A DNA stretch of 64,000 nucleotides from an uncultured Bacteroidales bacterium (GCA_937915765.1 CALGHE010000080.1:1-64000); one strand, 5' to 3'; counted from the first letter of the stretch, positions 15,459 to 25,926 are shown. Program-made: numbers and translations. Notes: a model not told the origin generated them from the letters alone.

Positions 15459-16727
15459 TTATTGATTATTTGGTACTTCTGAAGCATTTACTAATTTATA
15501 TAGTTTATCAGAAGGTCTTATTTTGCAAGGAACTGCAATAGAAAATAATTCACCTCTTTCGCATCTGTCAGCTTCTTTATAATCTACTTGCATATTTTCG
15601 GCTTTTAATTCTATTACTCCTGTTGTTGGTCCCATTATTAGTAATTCATCTCCTTTATTAACTCCAAATTTTGTTTCTACTAAAAATTCAGCAACTCCAA
15701 GTTTTGAAAAATATTTCATACCTTTTCCTATATATACTTTTCTTTTTGTAGCTTCAGAACCGTAGGTAGAACTCCATTCTCCTAATCGTTGACCTAAATA
15801 ATAACCATTCCAAAAACCTCTGTTGAATACAGTTTTCAGTCTTTCGTCCCAATTCATTATTTTTTCTTCGCTGAAAGTTCCGTCTATATATGAATTAATT
15901 GCTTCGTTGTAACATTCCACAACTGTTTTAACGTATTCTGGTCCTCTTGCTCTTCCTTCTATTTTTAATACTCTTACTCCAGAATCTATTAGTTTATTTA
16001 AAAAATGGATAGTTTTTAAGTCTTTAGGCGACATTAAAAATTTATTTTCAACTTTTATTTCTATATCTCTTTCATCATCTATAAGTCTGTAACTGTGTCT
16101 GCATACCTGATAACATGCTCCTCTGTTTGCTGAAGCATTTAATTCGTGCAGACTCATATAACACTTGCCGGAAATAGCCATGCATAAAGCTCCGTGACAG
16201 AACATTTCTATTTTTATCAATTCTCCCTTCGGACCTTTTATTTGATCTTCGTTTATGGCTTTATATATAGCTGCTACTTGCTCCATATTAAGTTCGCGAG
16301 CCAAAACAACCACATCTGCAAATTGTGCGTAAAATTTTAAGGCTTCAACATTAGAAATATTTAACTGGGTCGAAAGATGTACTTCTACACCTTGCTGAAA
16401 AGCGTAAAGCATGGCGGCTACGTCTGCCGCTATTATAGCTGATACTGAAACCTCTTTTGCAGTATCTATTATTTCACGCATGAGAGCAAGGTCATCATTA
16501 TACATTACCGTGTTTAATGTCAAATAACTTTTAACCCCATTCTCTTTGCAGATTTTTACTATTTCACGTAAATCGTCTGTTGTGAAATTACTTGCTGAAC
16601 GTGAACGCATATTCAGTTTTTCTATACCGAAATAGACTGAATTGGCTCCTGCTTGTATGGCTGCTTGCAGACTTTCGTATGAGCCTACAGGAGCCATAAT
16701 TTCGAATTCTTCTCTTTTATGATTCAT
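15459..16727 (-). CDS. Peptidase U32 family protein (TrhP/RlhA-like RNA hydroxylation factor)
   Basis: The 422-residue protein carries the U32 signature EMFCHGALCMAISGKCYMS and the NRGACYQVCRH block that supplies cysteines, along with IMAPVGSYESLQAAIQAGANSVYFG at the N terminus and LKIEGRARGPEYV. In E. coli, members (YegQ/TrhP, YdcP/RlhA) are needed for tRNA or 23S rRNA hydroxylation rather than proteolysis, so the peptidase label is probably misleading. Which RNA is modified cannot be told. A TACCTTTG box at 16797-16790 lies about 60 bases upstream. parS-like site 3 sits directly after its stop. Confidence 0.88.
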   Translation of the reverse strand: MNHKREEFEIMAPVGSYESLQAAIQAGANSVYFGIEKLNMRSRSASNFTTDDLREIVKICKENGVKSYLTLNTVMYNDDLALMREIIDTAKEVSVSAIIAADVAAMLYAFQQGVEVHLSTQLNISNVEALKFYAQFADVVVLARELNMEQVAAIYKAINEDQIKGPKGELIKIEMFCHGALCMAISGKCYMSLHELNASANRGACYQVCRHSYRLIDDERDIEIKVENKFLMSPKDLKTIHFLNKLIDSGVRVLKIEGRARGPEYVKTVVECYNEAINSYIDGTFSEEKIMNWDERLKTVFNRGFWNGYYLGQRLGEWSSTYGSEATKRKVYIGKGMKYFSKLGVAEFLVETKFGVNKGDELLIMGPTTGVIELKAENMQVDYKEADRCERGELFSIAVPCKIRPSDKLYKLVNASEVPNNQ

Positions 16728-16789
16728 ATATTGCTATTTTTTATTATTATCTAAAATAGAGTAGTGCATTCCGTTTTTTTAGCACTTTG

Positions 16790-16797
16790 CAAAGGTA
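16790..16797 (-). promoter_or_regulatory. Putative -7 box for the U32 gene
   Basis: TACCTTTG on the minus strand with no clear TTG at the expected distance. Confidence 0.4.
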
Positions 16798-16833
16798 TTA
16801 CTTTAATTGTTATTTTATAGAAATTGTAAAAGC

Positions 16834-16868
16834 AAAAAAATAAAAGACAACGTCAATCGTTGCCTTTT
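16834..16868 (-). terminator. Terminator of the uvrC-dtd unit
   Basis: AAAAGACAACG (16842-16852) and CGTTGCCTTTT (16858-16868) pair with one mismatch around TCAAT. On the minus strand a T run follows. Confidence 0.7.
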
Positions 16869-16901
16869 ATCTGTCTTTTTTCATTTTTTTGAAGAAAAAA
16901 A

Positions 16902-17354
16902 TTATTCTCTGTTCTGTGAATCTATCCATATAGTAGTAGGACCATCATTAAGAAGTTCTACTTTCATGTCCGCTCCAAATACTCCTGTTTTAACTTCTTT
17001 GCCTAAATTTTCGCTTACTTTTCTGCAAAACTTTTCGTACATTGGAATGGCAAAGTCAGGTTTTGAAGCTTTGATGTAAGATGGCCTGTTTCCTTTTTTT
17101 GTTAGTGCATGAAGTGTGAATTGGCTTACTACTAATATTTCTCCGTCCATATCTATTACAGATTTGTTCATCACGCCGTTTTCATCTTCAAAAATCCTTA
17201 TGTTGACTATTTTGTTAGCGAGCCAGTCTATATCATCGTCCTTGTCTCTATCTTCTATTCCTACAAAAACTAAAAGACCTTTTTTAATTTCAGATTTAAT
17301 TTTGCCCTCTATAGTAACAGAAGCATGCGTCACTTTTTGAATTACAATTCTCAT
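16902..17354 (-). CDS. dtd: D-aminoacyl-tRNA deacylase
   Basis: The 150-residue enzyme hydrolyses D-aminoacyl-tRNAs. The start MRIVIQKVTHASVTIEGK, the catalytic VSQFTLHA (SQxxL) and the gly-cisPro-containing segment FGADMKVELLNDGPTTIWID are diagnostic and at family length. Its ATG overlaps the uvrC stop (ATGA-type overlap, 17351-17354), indicating translational coupling behind uvrC. Confidence 0.96.
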   Translation of the reverse strand: MRIVIQKVTHASVTIEGKIKSEIKKGLLVFVGIEDRDKDDDIDWLANKIVNIRIFEDENGVMNKSVIDMDGEILVVSQFTLHALTKKGNRPSYIKASKPDFAIPMYEKFCRKVSENLGKEVKTGVFGADMKVELLNDGPTTIWIDSQNRE

Positions 17355-19162
17355 TTTTCTTCATTAAAATGTTTATAAACTATATTTGCTTTAGAAATTC
17401 CGATTTCATCGGCCATTTCTTCTATCGTAAGTTCTTTTATACGTTTTACGCTTTTGAATTTTTTAAGAAGTATCTCTTTTGTTTTTGGACCTATGCCTTT
17501 TATGTCAAGTTCAGATTTAATCTGACTTTTGCTTCTTTTTTCTCTGTGAAATTTTATTGCAAATCGATGAACTTCATCTTGCATATTTGCAAAAAACTTG
17601 AAAAGTTGGTCGCTGGGATCTAATCCTATTACCATTGGCGGAAATCCGAAAAGTATCTCTCTTGTCTTGTGTTTTGAATCTTTTGCAAGTCCGGCTATAG
17701 GTATGTTAAGTTTTAATTCGTCTTCTACAACCTGACGTATGATTTCCATCTGTCCTATGCCGCCGTCTGCCACAATCAAGTTTGGCAGTTTTTCTCCATC
17801 GTCCATTATCCTCTTGTATCTTCTGAAAACAACCTCACGCATAGAGGCGTAGTCGTCGGGACCTTCTACGGTTTTTATTATATATTTTCTGTAATCTTTT
17901 TTCGATGGTTTCGCCATTTTGAAAACGACGCACGCAGCCACCGCATCAGAACCTTGTATGTTCGAATTGTCAAAACATTCTATATGAGCCGGAAGTTCTT
18001 CAAGCCTGAGCCTGTTCTGAATCTCTTTCATGAGTTTTGTGGCACGTTGCTCAGGATTAAATTTCTCCATCTGCTTCATCCTGTCAAACTTATACTGTTT
18101 CACATTTTGCTGAGACAATTCTAAAAGCTTCTTTTTATCGCCTCTCTGAGGTATTGTGAACGATACATTTTCTATATCAAAGCCAATTTCAAAGGGAACT
18201 ATTATTTCTCTGGACTTGCTTCCGAACCTTTCTCTCATTTCTACAACTGCGCTCGCAAGTATCTCCTCTTTCTCTTCGTCTGTTCTTATCTTATATTCGA
18301 AAGTGTAGGCTTGTGATATGGTTCCGTTTGTCACTTTCAGAAAATTCACAAATGCTTCGTCGTCATCTATCTCTATTGCGAACACGTCTATATTTGTGAG
18401 AGCAGGATTCACGATAGTGGATTTAGAACGATATTTTGCGATGGAATCGAGTTTTTCTTTTGCAATCTGCGCATCTTCAAAACGTAATTCTTCTGCGGCT
18501 TTCATCATCTCTTTTGTGAGATAATCTTCTATAACTTCAATTTCTCCCTTGAGTATATATTTAATCTCGCTTATGTTTTTGTTGTATTCTTCTTCGCTTT
18601 GCAATCCTTCACAGCATCCCTTGCATTTTTTTATGTGGTACTGCAGACAAACTTTATGCCTTTTTTGTCCGATGGATTCGGGAGAAAGATTCAAATTGCA
18701 AGTTCTGAGAGAGTATAAGTTATGTATAAGTTCCAGCACTGTCTTCATTGCCGGAATGTATGTGTAAGGACCGAAATATCTTGAACCGTCTTTCACTACG
18801 TTTCTGGTCTTAAATACTCGCGGAAAGTGTTCGTTCTTTACGCATATCCACGGATAGGTTTTATCGTCCTTCAGCAATATGTTATAACGCGGCTGATGTT
18901 TTTTTATCAGGCTGTTTTCAAGAAGAAGCGCGTCTTGTTCTGTCTGGACAACTATGTATTTTATGTCCGCTATTTGTTTCACAAGCACACGAACTTTTGG
19001 CGAATCATGAAATTTGTTAAAATACGAAGATACGCGTCTTTTCAAATTTTTTGCTTTGCCTACATAAATAATCTCTTCTTTATTGTTCAGATATTGATAT
19101 ATGCCCGGACTTTCTGGAAGAGAGAGCACTATCTCTTTTATGCGAGTATTTTCTTTTTCCAT
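17351..19162 (-). CDS. uvrC: Excinuclease ABC subunit C
   Basis: UvrC makes both incisions in nucleotide excision repair. The 603-residue protein has an N-terminal GIY-YIG nuclease (SPGIYQYLNNKEEIIYVGKAKNLKRRVSSYF is its core; residues ~13-90), a Cys-containing linker (HKVCLQYHIKKCKGCCEG), a UVR motif at ~200-235, the RNase H-like nuclease with CFDNSNIQGSDAVA and LIVADGGIGQ, and a C-terminal HhH region LDIKGIGPKTKEILLKKF. Length and order are normal. It leads a two-gene unit with dtd. A TAGTTTTG box on the minus strand at 19185-19178 could be its -7 element. Confidence 0.97.
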   Translation of the reverse strand: MEKENTRIKEIVLSLPESPGIYQYLNNKEEIIYVGKAKNLKRRVSSYFNKFHDSPKVRVLVKQIADIKYIVVQTEQDALLLENSLIKKHQPRYNILLKDDKTYPWICVKNEHFPRVFKTRNVVKDGSRYFGPYTYIPAMKTVLELIHNLYSLRTCNLNLSPESIGQKRHKVCLQYHIKKCKGCCEGLQSEEEYNKNISEIKYILKGEIEVIEDYLTKEMMKAAEELRFEDAQIAKEKLDSIAKYRSKSTIVNPALTNIDVFAIEIDDDEAFVNFLKVTNGTISQAYTFEYKIRTDEEKEEILASAVVEMRERFGSKSREIIVPFEIGFDIENVSFTIPQRGDKKKLLELSQQNVKQYKFDRMKQMEKFNPEQRATKLMKEIQNRLRLEELPAHIECFDNSNIQGSDAVAACVVFKMAKPSKKDYRKYIIKTVEGPDDYASMREVVFRRYKRIMDDGEKLPNLIVADGGIGQMEIIRQVVEDELKLNIPIAGLAKDSKHKTREILFGFPPMVIGLDPSDQLFKFFANMQDEVHRFAIKFHREKRSKSQIKSELDIKGIGPKTKEILLKKFKSVKRIKELTIEEMADEIGISKANIVYKHFNEEK

Positions 19163-19537
19163 TTTTTATATTTTTGGCAAAACTAAGAAAATTTAAAAAA
19201 TCATGAAAATTTTAATATTTTGTCAATTTTTTTAAGAAATGTGAAATTTATGGTAAAAAGTTAAAATTTTTCGATGAAATGGGACTTTTTTGTCTATTTT
19301 GATATTTTTTCTGTATGTAAATTTTATATATATTTTATCAATTTAAGTAATTGATTTATAGTGAGTTAATAAGATAAAATGATCATTTTTTACTTTTTTA
19401 GACTTATTTATATTATAATATCTTGATTGAGTGTGTTGACCTTAAAAAAAATATCGCAAGGATTTTAAGTTGAGTTTAAAATTATTAGATTTGCGAATCT
19501 TATGAAAATTGAAATTAACTTTATAAGTATAAAAACA
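19163..19537. other. AT-rich intergenic region, no gene seen
   Basis: This divergent gap between uvrC and the small Cys-rich gene has runs of T and A. The only signals seen are a TAGATTTG box (19486-19493) for the downstream gene and the uvrC -7-like box. No repeat end or hairpin was recognised. Confidence 0.5.
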
Positions 19538-19789
19538 ATGTCTTATAAATTTTTTAGTAATAAAGATTGCGAATATTTTCCTTGTCATAAAAATGATGAT
19601 TTGAACAATTTTAATTGTCTCTTTTGTTATTGTCCGCTATACATGTTAGGCGACAGTTGCGGAGGTAATTTTGTTTATCTTGAAAACGGGGTTAAAGATT
19701 GCTCATCATGCGACATTCCGCACAGGAAAGATTTTGGATACGAGTATGTGCAGAAAAAACTAAGGCTTTATGCAGAAAATGTAAAATAA
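19538..19789 (+). CDS. Cysteine-rich small domain protein (PF04071 type)
   Basis: The 83-residue protein reads MSYKFFSNKDCEYFPCHK, then FNCLFCYCPLYMLGDSCGGNF and DCSSCDIPHRKDFGY. The Cys/His pattern (about nine Cys plus His) is that of the Cysteine-rich small domain family, presumed metal-binding and sometimes found next to cobalamin or cobalt genes. No such partner is present here, so the role is unknown. I chose the Met at 19538, as the preceding 12 codons of the longer frame are not part of the domain and lie too close to the TAGATTTG box. Confidence 0.8.
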   Translation: MSYKFFSNKDCEYFPCHKNDDLNNFNCLFCYCPLYMLGDSCGGNFVYLENGVKDCSSCDIPHRKDFGYEYVQKKLRLYAENVK

Positions 19790-19807
19790 TGTATAGAAAT
19801 TGTCTTA

Positions 19808-19840
19808 AACGGAAGAATCTTTTCCGTTAGGTTGTTTTTT
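19808..19840 (+). terminator. Terminator of the Cys-rich small protein gene
   Basis: AACGGAAGA and TTTTCCGTT pair around a short loop, and GGTTG then TTTTTT follow. Confidence 0.6.
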
Positions 19841-19930
19841 ATAAATTCATTTTGCGAAATTTTTGAATTTATTTAGGGTTAATCACTGAGCTGAGCAGAC
19901 CGGCTGGCAAACTTATAGAACTCACCTTAA
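19841..19930. repeat. Decayed, interrupted type-1 repeat element
   Basis: ATAAATTCATTTTGCGAAAT and TTTTTGAATTTA match the core of the compact element at 31250-31305. About 45 unrelated bases then intervene before the right end ACTTATAGAACTCACCTTAA (19911-19930). The remaining stretch to 20189 holds a TAAATTTG box (20061-20068) likely serving the GH94 gene. Confidence 0.6.
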
Positions 19931-20189
19931 TTAAGTTTTTGTATTATAAAAAGTGATTTATTAGCTTTGAAGTTGCTTAAATTAACCTGGCTTTTTTTAA
20001 AAAAAACACTTTTATGTGAAAAATAACGCGCAACAAATAGCAGATTTTGAATTTTAATCTTAAATTTGTGCAATTTCGCAGACTGTAGGCATTGACGGAG
20101 TTAAAAAAGCCGTCTTTGCATGTTTTTTGCGTCTTAAAAAAACAGAGTAAATAATTTAAAAGTAATTAATAAATTTAACAAATCAGATT

Positions 20190-22688
20190 ATGAAGTTTGG
20201 ACATTTTGATGACCAACGTCGTGAGTATGTTATCACGAATCCACGCACTCCGTGGCCTTGGATCAACTATTTGGGTAACGAAGATTTCTTCGGATTGATT
20301 TCTAACACCGGTGGGGGTTATGATTTTTACAAAGATGCTAAGTTCCGCCGTCTCACTCGTTACCGTTACAACGGTGTGCCTATGGATGCAGGCGGTCGTT
20401 ATTTCTATATAAACGATAACGGAACTATCTGGAATCCAGGTTGGAAACCAACTAAGACTGAGCTTGACAAGTATGAGTGCCGTCATGGTATGAACTATAC
20501 AATCATCACTGGAGAAAAGAACGGAATTGAAGCGTCTGCTTTGTTCTTTGTTCCTTTGAAAACGCATGCTGAGGTTACTAAGTTGACTCTTACAAACAAG
20601 TCTAACGCTAAGAAGAGCATCAAATTGTTCTCTTTCTTGGAATGGTGTTTGTGGAATGCGGCTTCTGATATGGAGAACTTCCAACGTAATTTCTCTACAG
20701 GAGAAATCGAAGTGGATGGTTCTACTATTTATCACAAGACTGAGTACAAGGAACGTCGCGACCACTATGCTTTCTACGGTGTGAACGCTCCTATCAACGG
20801 ATTTGACACTGACCGCGAGTCTTTCCTTGGCCTTTACAACGGTTTTGACGAACCGCAGGTTGTTGAAGCCGGAAAACCAAGCAACAGCGTTGCAATGGGT
20901 TGGTCTCCAATCGCTTCTCACTATATCGAAGTTGAATTGAACCCTGGTGAAAGCAAAGATTATGTATTCACTCTTGGTTATATCGAAATGGAACAGAATG
21001 AAAAGTTCCAGGCTACTACTCAGGAAGATATAAAGAAAATTGTTGACGGAGGCTTGAAGGTTTCTACTATGGCTTCTCCTATCATCAACAAATGTAAAGC
21101 TCAGGAAGTTCTTAAAAAATTCGACACGGCGGCTAAGGTTGATGCTGCGTTTATGGAACTTCGCGCATACTGGGATAACTTGCTGAACATCTATACTGTT
21201 AATTCTGGAAACGATAAGCTTGACCGTATGGTTAACATCTGGAACCAGTATCAGTGTATGATCACGTTCTGTTTCTCTCGTTCTGCTTCTTTCTTCGAAA
21301 GCGGTATCGGACGTGGTATGGGATTCCGTGACTCTAATCAGGACTTGGTTGGTTTCGTTCATCAGGTGCCTGAACGTGCTCGTCAGCGTATCATCGACAT
21401 CGCTTCTACTCAGTTCCCTGACGGTGGCTGCTATCACCAGTACCAGCCGTTGACTAAGCGCGGTAACAACGATATAGGCGGCGGTTTCAACGACGACCCT
21501 ATGTGGTTGATTTTCGGTACAGTGGCTTACATCAAGGAAACAGGTGATTTCTCTATCCTTGACGAGCCTGTTCCATTTGACAATAAAGAAGGTTCTGAAG
21601 TTAGCTTGTTCGAACACTTAACTGTCTCTTTCAACCACGTGGTTGAAAATCTTGGTCCTCACATGTTGCCGCTTATCGGTCGTGCCGACTGGAATGACTG
21701 CTTGAACTTGAACTGCTTCTCTTGGGACCCTAACGAATCGTTCCAGACTACTGAAAACAACTCTGAAGGCAGCAAGGCTGAGTCTTTGATGATTGCCGGT
21801 CAGTTTGTTGTTTATGGTCGCGACTATATCGAACTTTGCCGTCAGATAGGCAAGAACGAAGAGGCTGCTCGCGCAGAAAAGTTCGTTAACGATATGGTTG
21901 AGGCTGTTAAGAAACATGGTTGGGACGGCGACTGGTATTTGCGCGCGTACGACTTCTACGGCAAGAAGGTTGGTAGCAAGGAAAACAAGGAAGCTAAGAT
22001 ATTTATCGAGTCTCAGGGATGGTGTACAATGGCAGGTATCGGTTTGGAAGACGGCATGGTTAAGAAGTCTTTGGATTCTGTTAAGGAAATGCTTGACTGC
22101 GAACATGGTATCGTTCTTAACAACCCTGCATTCACTGAATATGTTGTTGAATACGGAGAAATCTCTACTTATCCTGCTGGTTACAAAGAAAATGCAGGTA
22201 TCTTCGCTCACAACAACCCTTGGGTGATTATTGGTGAAACTGTGCTTGGTCGTGGTGACTACGCTTGGGATTACTACAAGAAGATTTGTCCTGCTTACGT
22301 AGAAGAAAAGAATTCAGAATTGCATAAAGTAGAACCATACGTATATGCACAGATGACAGCCGGTAAGGATGCTCGTAAACCGGGCGAAGCTAAGAACTCT
22401 TGGTTGACTGGTACTGCGGCTTGGAACTGGTACGCTATCACTCAGTTCATCTTGGGTATCAAGCCTGCTTACACAGGTTTGGAAGTGAACCCTTGTATTC
22501 CTGCTGACTGGACTGGTTACAAGGTTTCTCGTAAGTTCCGTGGTGCAAGCTACGAAATTACTGTTAAGAACAACGGTGTGATGAAGGGTGTTAAGAAGTT
22601 GGTTGTTAACGGTAAAGAGGTTGAAGGTAACATAATCCCTATGCAGCCTGCTGGCAGTGAAAATACTGTAGAGGTTATTATGGGATAA
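20190..22688 (+). CDS. GH94 cellobiose phosphorylase-like enzyme
   Basis: The 832-residue cytoplasmic protein (no signal) matches GH94 glycoside phosphorylases. These phosphorolyse a beta-glucosidic disaccharide, usually cellobiose, to glucose 1-phosphate and glucose. Landmarks are the N-terminal [20 protein letters not shown] segment and [63 protein letters not shown], and [16 protein letters not shown], where an Asp of the DWND motif (D500/D503) is the expected proton donor. The C-terminal [25 protein letters not shown] is also typical. Codon use is strongly biased, suggesting high expression. It opens the glycan cluster that continues with GH5, GH3, a sugar carrier and GH10. Cellobiose specificity is inferred from similarity and context. 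Confidence 0.93.
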   Translation: MKFGHFDDQRREYVITNPRTPWPWINYLGNEDFFGLISNTGGGYDFYKDAKFRRLTRYRYNGVPMDAGGRYFYINDNGTIWNPGWKPTKTELDKYECRHGMNYTIITGEKNGIEASALFFVPLKTHAEVTKLTLTNKSNAKKSIKLFSFLEWCLWNAASDMENFQRNFSTGEIEVDGSTIYHKTEYKERRDHYAFYGVNAPINGFDTDRESFLGLYNGFDEPQVVEAGKPSNSVAMGWSPIASHYIEVELNPGESKDYVFTLGYIEMEQNEKFQATTQEDIKKIVDGGLKVSTMASPIINKCKAQEVLKKFDTAAKVDAAFMELRAYWDNLLNIYTVNSGNDKLDRMVNIWNQYQCMITFCFSRSASFFESGIGRGMGFRDSNQDLVGFVHQVPERARQRIIDIASTQFPDGGCYHQYQPLTKRGNNDIGGGFNDDPMWLIFGTVAYIKETGDFSILDEPVPFDNKEGSEVSLFEHLTVSFNHVVENLGPHMLPLIGRADWNDCLNLNCFSWDPNESFQTTENNSEGSKAESLMIAGQFVVYGRDYIELCRQIGKNEEAARAEKFVNDMVEAVKKHGWDGDWYLRAYDFYGKKVGSKENKEAKIFIESQGWCTMAGIGLEDGMVKKSLDSVKEMLDCEHGIVLNNPAFTEYVVEYGEISTYPAGYKENAGIFAHNNPWVIIGETVLGRGDYAWDYYKKICPAYVEEKNSELHKVEPYVYAQMTAGKDARKPGEAKNSWLTGTAAWNWYAITQFILGIKPAYTGLEVNPCIPADWTGYKVSRKFRGASYEITVKNNGVMKGVKKLVVNGKEVEGNIIPMQPAGSENTVEVIMG

Positions 22689-22700
22689 TCTATAAAGTTT

Positions 22701-22737
22701 GAGACACAGGGCACTGCCTTGTGTCTCAGGCTTTTTG
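22701..22737 (+). terminator. Terminator after the GH94 gene
   Basis: GAGACACAGGGCA and TGCCTTGTGTCTC form a strong hairpin, with CTTTTT eight bases further on. Confidence 0.7.
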
Positions 22738-22824
22738 TAAAATTTGGAGTTTTATTTAGTACAAGTAATAGATTTCTTGAGATATAAGATATTAGGTTTA
22801 TTGCTTAAAAAAAGAAATAGAATA

Positions 22825-24069
22825 ATGAAAAAGTTATTTTTAGCGGTTTTTTCGGCAGCTCTTTTGGGTATGTTCTCCTGCGGTGGAGGTTCTCAAAAGG
22901 TAGAAGATGTTGGCTCTTTTGACAGTACTGCTGTTAAGTTCACATATCCTGAAGGTTCTCCTGTCGCAAAGTGGGGAGCTCTGCAGGTAAAAGGTTTGCA
23001 GCTTTGCGATAAAAACGGCAATCCTGTTCAGCTTGCCGGTGTCAGCACTATGGGATGGCACTGGTGCGGTGATTGCTACAACAGAGAGTCTTTCGAATAC
23101 TTGAAAGAAAAGTGGAACATCAATGTTCTGCGTCTCGCTATGTATGTTGAAGAGGGTGGTTATAATACTACTCCTGAAGAGACTTTTAAGAAAATGTGCG
23201 ATTTCATCGATATTTGCGGTGAAATGGGTATATATTGTATAGCTGACTGGCATATACTTACTCCGGGTAATCCTTTGGATCCTAAATACTCTGGAGCTGA
23301 AGATTTCTTTAAGAGACTTTCTTCTAAATATGCAGGGGCTGACCATGTAATCTATGAGATATGTAATGAACCAAACAACTGTATGGAAAAAAACAATCCT
23401 GAAAAGCCTTGGGAATGTACTAAAGAAGGTTGTGTGACTTGGGATACTATCTCTGCTTATGCTAACAAGATTATTCCTATCATTCATGCTTCTGCTGACA
23501 GCGTGAAGGCTGCTCATCCTATCGTTATCGTGGGCACTCCTCAGTGGGACCAGCTTGTGGACGCTTGCTTGAAGGTCGGTATGTGTCAGGGTAATGGAAA
23601 GGATTTGAGCGATCCGCTACCAGAAAAAGACACTCGTCTGAAGTTCGACAATGTCATGTACGCTTTCCACTTCTACGCTCTTGAACATAAAGAAGGTCTG
23701 GACGAAAAGCCTGGTTATTATAACTTCTATTCGTATATGTACGATGTGCTTGGAAAACTCCCTGTATTCTGCTCTGAATATGGTGTTACTTATGCCGACG
23801 GCGACCGTGGTATAGACCTTCCGCGCACAGATAAGTGGATGCTTATGTTCCAGGGTAACAACGCAGGTAAACAGCTGGTAAGTAGCTGTAACTGGAGCTT
23901 CTCTGATAACGAACGTTTGTCTTCGGCTCTTAAACCTGGTTCTTGCGCTAAAAAACAGTGGGACAGCACTACTGTGTCTGGAGAATACATAAAGAAGATT
24001 ATAACTTCTATTAATACTGGTGTCAGAGATTCTTCTGTATTGAAGCCTGAACATCTTTACACAAAGTAA
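22825..24069 (+). CDS. GH5 endoglucanase-like lipoprotein
   Basis: The 414-residue protein begins MKKLFLAVFSAALLGMFSCGGG, a lipoprotein signal with Cys followed by Gly-rich spacer. The GH5 barrel shows LQLCDKNGNPVQLAGVSTMGWHW, NVLRLAMYV, YCIADWHIL, the acid/base Glu in YEICNEPNN (E182), AFHFYALEHKE and the nucleophile Glu in VFCSEYGVT (E318). It would cut beta-1,4-glucan (or mannan/xyloglucan) at the envelope. I took the Met at 22825 because the 27 codons before it in the same frame do not form a signal peptide and follow the GH94 terminator. Confidence 0.92.
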   Translation: MKKLFLAVFSAALLGMFSCGGGSQKVEDVGSFDSTAVKFTYPEGSPVAKWGALQVKGLQLCDKNGNPVQLAGVSTMGWHWCGDCYNRESFEYLKEKWNINVLRLAMYVEEGGYNTTPEETFKKMCDFIDICGEMGIYCIADWHILTPGNPLDPKYSGAEDFFKRLSSKYAGADHVIYEICNEPNNCMEKNNPEKPWECTKEGCVTWDTISAYANKIIPIIHASADSVKAAHPIVIVGTPQWDQLVDACLKVGMCQGNGKDLSDPLPEKDTRLKFDNVMYAFHFYALEHKEGLDEKPGYYNFYSYMYDVLGKLPVFCSEYGVTYADGDRGIDLPRTDKWMLMFQGNNAGKQLVSSCNWSFSDNERLSSALKPGSCAKKQWDSTTVSGEYIKKIITSINTGVRDSSVLKPEHLYTK

Positions 24070-24080
24070 TTTATAATTAA

Positions 24081-24118
24081 GACAAAGGCGCTGTAAGTCT
24101 ATAAGGCGTCTTTGTTTT
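24081..24118 (+). terminator. Probable terminator after the GH5 gene
   Basis: GACAAAGGCG and GGCGTCTTTGT pair imperfectly around an AT-rich loop, followed by TTTT. Only 14 bases separate it from the GH3 start, so read-through is possible. Confidence 0.55.
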
Positions 24119-24131
24119 TAATGTTTAAAGT

Positions 24132-25898
24132 ATGAAGAAAAGTCATAAATTTCTATTAGGAGTGGCTGCTTTAGGCTTGGCGTTTGTTCAATGTTCGGGT
24201 CCTAAAGACGGAAATGTTTCCTCTCAGTCTGTATCTGCTGAAAAGTTTAAATTCGAGGCAAAAGATACTTCTTGGAGAAGTTTGAGCGTCCGTGAAAAAA
24301 TCGGACAGACAATGATGGTGAACGCCCTATATTTCAATCACCTCAAGATTGGTGACGGAGATATGAAGAAGTTCATGGAAAAATACCCTATTGGCAGTGT
24401 TTTCATTCCAAATTGGTATTACGTTGAAAATAAAGGAAAAGATGGTGATATCTATGCCCTAATTGCCAAGGCTATCAAGGATTATAATGACGCGGCAAAA
24501 TACCCTGTTCTCGTCTCTGAGGATTTTGAGCGTGGTATGGGCGAGACTTACTCTAAATATACGCACATGCCTGCCGGAATGTCTCTCGGCGCGGCTAACG
24601 ACGAGGAACTGGCTTACAACTTCGGTAAGTCAATCGCTATGGAGTCAAAGGAGATGGGCTATAACTGGTTGCTTCATCCGGTGTGCGACTTGAACATGAA
24701 TCCGCTTCAGGAACTGGTTATCGAACGTTCGGTTTCCGACAGCGCTGAACTGGCTATTCCTTTGCTGAAAAAGCAGATGAAGGGATTGCACGACCAAAAC
24801 GTTATCTCTACTGTAAAGCATTTCCCTGGAGACGGTGTTACTATGCGTAACCAGCACCTTGTGACTACCGCCAACAGCTTGTGCGAAAAAGAGTGGCGCG
24901 CCTCTTTCGGTAAGTTGTTCCAAAGCATGATTGACGAGGGTGCGGCTACCATTATGGTGGGTCATATCCAGCTGCCTTTCTATCAGAAAGAGAAAATCAA
25001 CGGTTTGCTGCCTCCGGCTACATTGTCTAAAGAGTTGATGGTAGATTTGCTGAAAGGTGAAATGGGCTTCGAGGGTGTTGTCATCACCGACGCTCTCAAC
25101 ATGGGCGGTTGCGCAGGTTACTATCCGACTGAATTGGAGGTTTCTGTACAATGTTTTGTTGCCGGAGCCGATGTTGTCCTTTGGCCGGATTTGGCTTATA
25201 TGGATACTGTTGAGGCTCGCATCAACCGTGGAGAGATCCCGATGTCTCGTCTGGACGATGCCGTTAAGCGTGTTTGGGCTATGCGCGAGCGTTTCAACTT
25301 TATTAAGAAAAACGACTCTTTGTTCACTGAAATGACTCAGGCTGACAAGGATTTGGTGTTTGAGACAGGTAATAAGCTGGCTGAAAAGGCTGTGACTTTG
25401 TTGGAGGACAGAAACAACGATATTCCGTTGAAGGCGGAAAAGAGCAAAAAGATCCTGCTGATGCCTATCAGTTACGAAGACAAGGGCAAGACTTTTGAAT
25501 TTACAAAGAAGGAGCTGGAAAAACGTGGCTTCGAGGTGGATATGTTAGTAAGTCCTCACTTCTATCAGTGGGGTTGGAGGATAGACTCTTTGTACACTTA
25601 CGACAAAGTCTTCATCTGTTTTGAAAACAGATATTTCCACCCGATTGGAACGCCGTTCTTCAAAGAACACGAGGCGTATGGCGTTTGGACTGCCAATATG
25701 CTCGACCCTAACAAGCGTATTGCGGTTTCGTACAGCAATCCGTACTTGGTGAATTTCTACGAAGAAATCGCTTCTATGAAGGTGAACGCATACAGTTGCG
25801 ACTCATTCTCACAGAGAGCGGTGGTGAAGGCACTTTGCGGAGAGATTCCTTTCAGCGGAAAATCTCCAGTAAAATTGAATCCTGAAGAATTGAAATAA
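24132..25898 (+). CDS. GH3 glycoside hydrolase lipoprotein
   Basis: The 588-residue protein has a lipoprotein signal ending AFVQCSGPKDG. The GH3 N-terminal barrel (residues ~50-390) contains LSVREKIGQTMMV, VSEDFERGMG, MGYNWLLHPVCDLNMNP, STVKHFPGDGVTMRNQH, TIMVGHIQLP and the nucleophile-bearing VVITDALNMGG. A smaller second domain (~415-580) follows, but the usual fibronectin-III tail of large beta-glucosidases is absent. KHFPGDG lacks the His of the NagZ dyad KHFPGHGD, which favours a beta-glucosidase or xylosidase role over N-acetylglucosaminidase, although the short two-domain form resembles the latter. In this cluster, releasing glucose or disaccharide from GH5/GH10 products is a reasonable inference. 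Confidence 0.88.
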   Translation: MKKSHKFLLGVAALGLAFVQCSGPKDGNVSSQSVSAEKFKFEAKDTSWRSLSVREKIGQTMMVNALYFNHLKIGDGDMKKFMEKYPIGSVFIPNWYYVENKGKDGDIYALIAKAIKDYNDAAKYPVLVSEDFERGMGETYSKYTHMPAGMSLGAANDEELAYNFGKSIAMESKEMGYNWLLHPVCDLNMNPLQELVIERSVSDSAELAIPLLKKQMKGLHDQNVISTVKHFPGDGVTMRNQHLVTTANSLCEKEWRASFGKLFQSMIDEGAATIMVGHIQLPFYQKEKINGLLPPATLSKELMVDLLKGEMGFEGVVITDALNMGGCAGYYPTELEVSVQCFVAGADVVLWPDLAYMDTVEARINRGEIPMSRLDDAVKRVWAMRERFNFIKKNDSLFTEMTQADKDLVFETGNKLAEKAVTLLEDRNNDIPLKAEKSKKILLMPISYEDKGKTFEFTKKELEKRGFEVDMLVSPHFYQWGWRIDSLYTYDKVFICFENRYFHPIGTPFFKEHEAYGVWTANMLDPNKRIAVSYSNPYLVNFYEEIASMKVNAYSCDSFSQRAVVKALCGEIPFSGKSPVKLNPEELK

Positions 25899-25926
25899 TA
25901 GTATTAAGTAATAAAAATTTTTATTT

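Noticed and set aside
20175..21617. A 480-codon open frame antisense to the GH94 gene
   Set aside because: It mirrors strong codon bias of the GH94 gene, has no family features, and the sense product is unmistakable.
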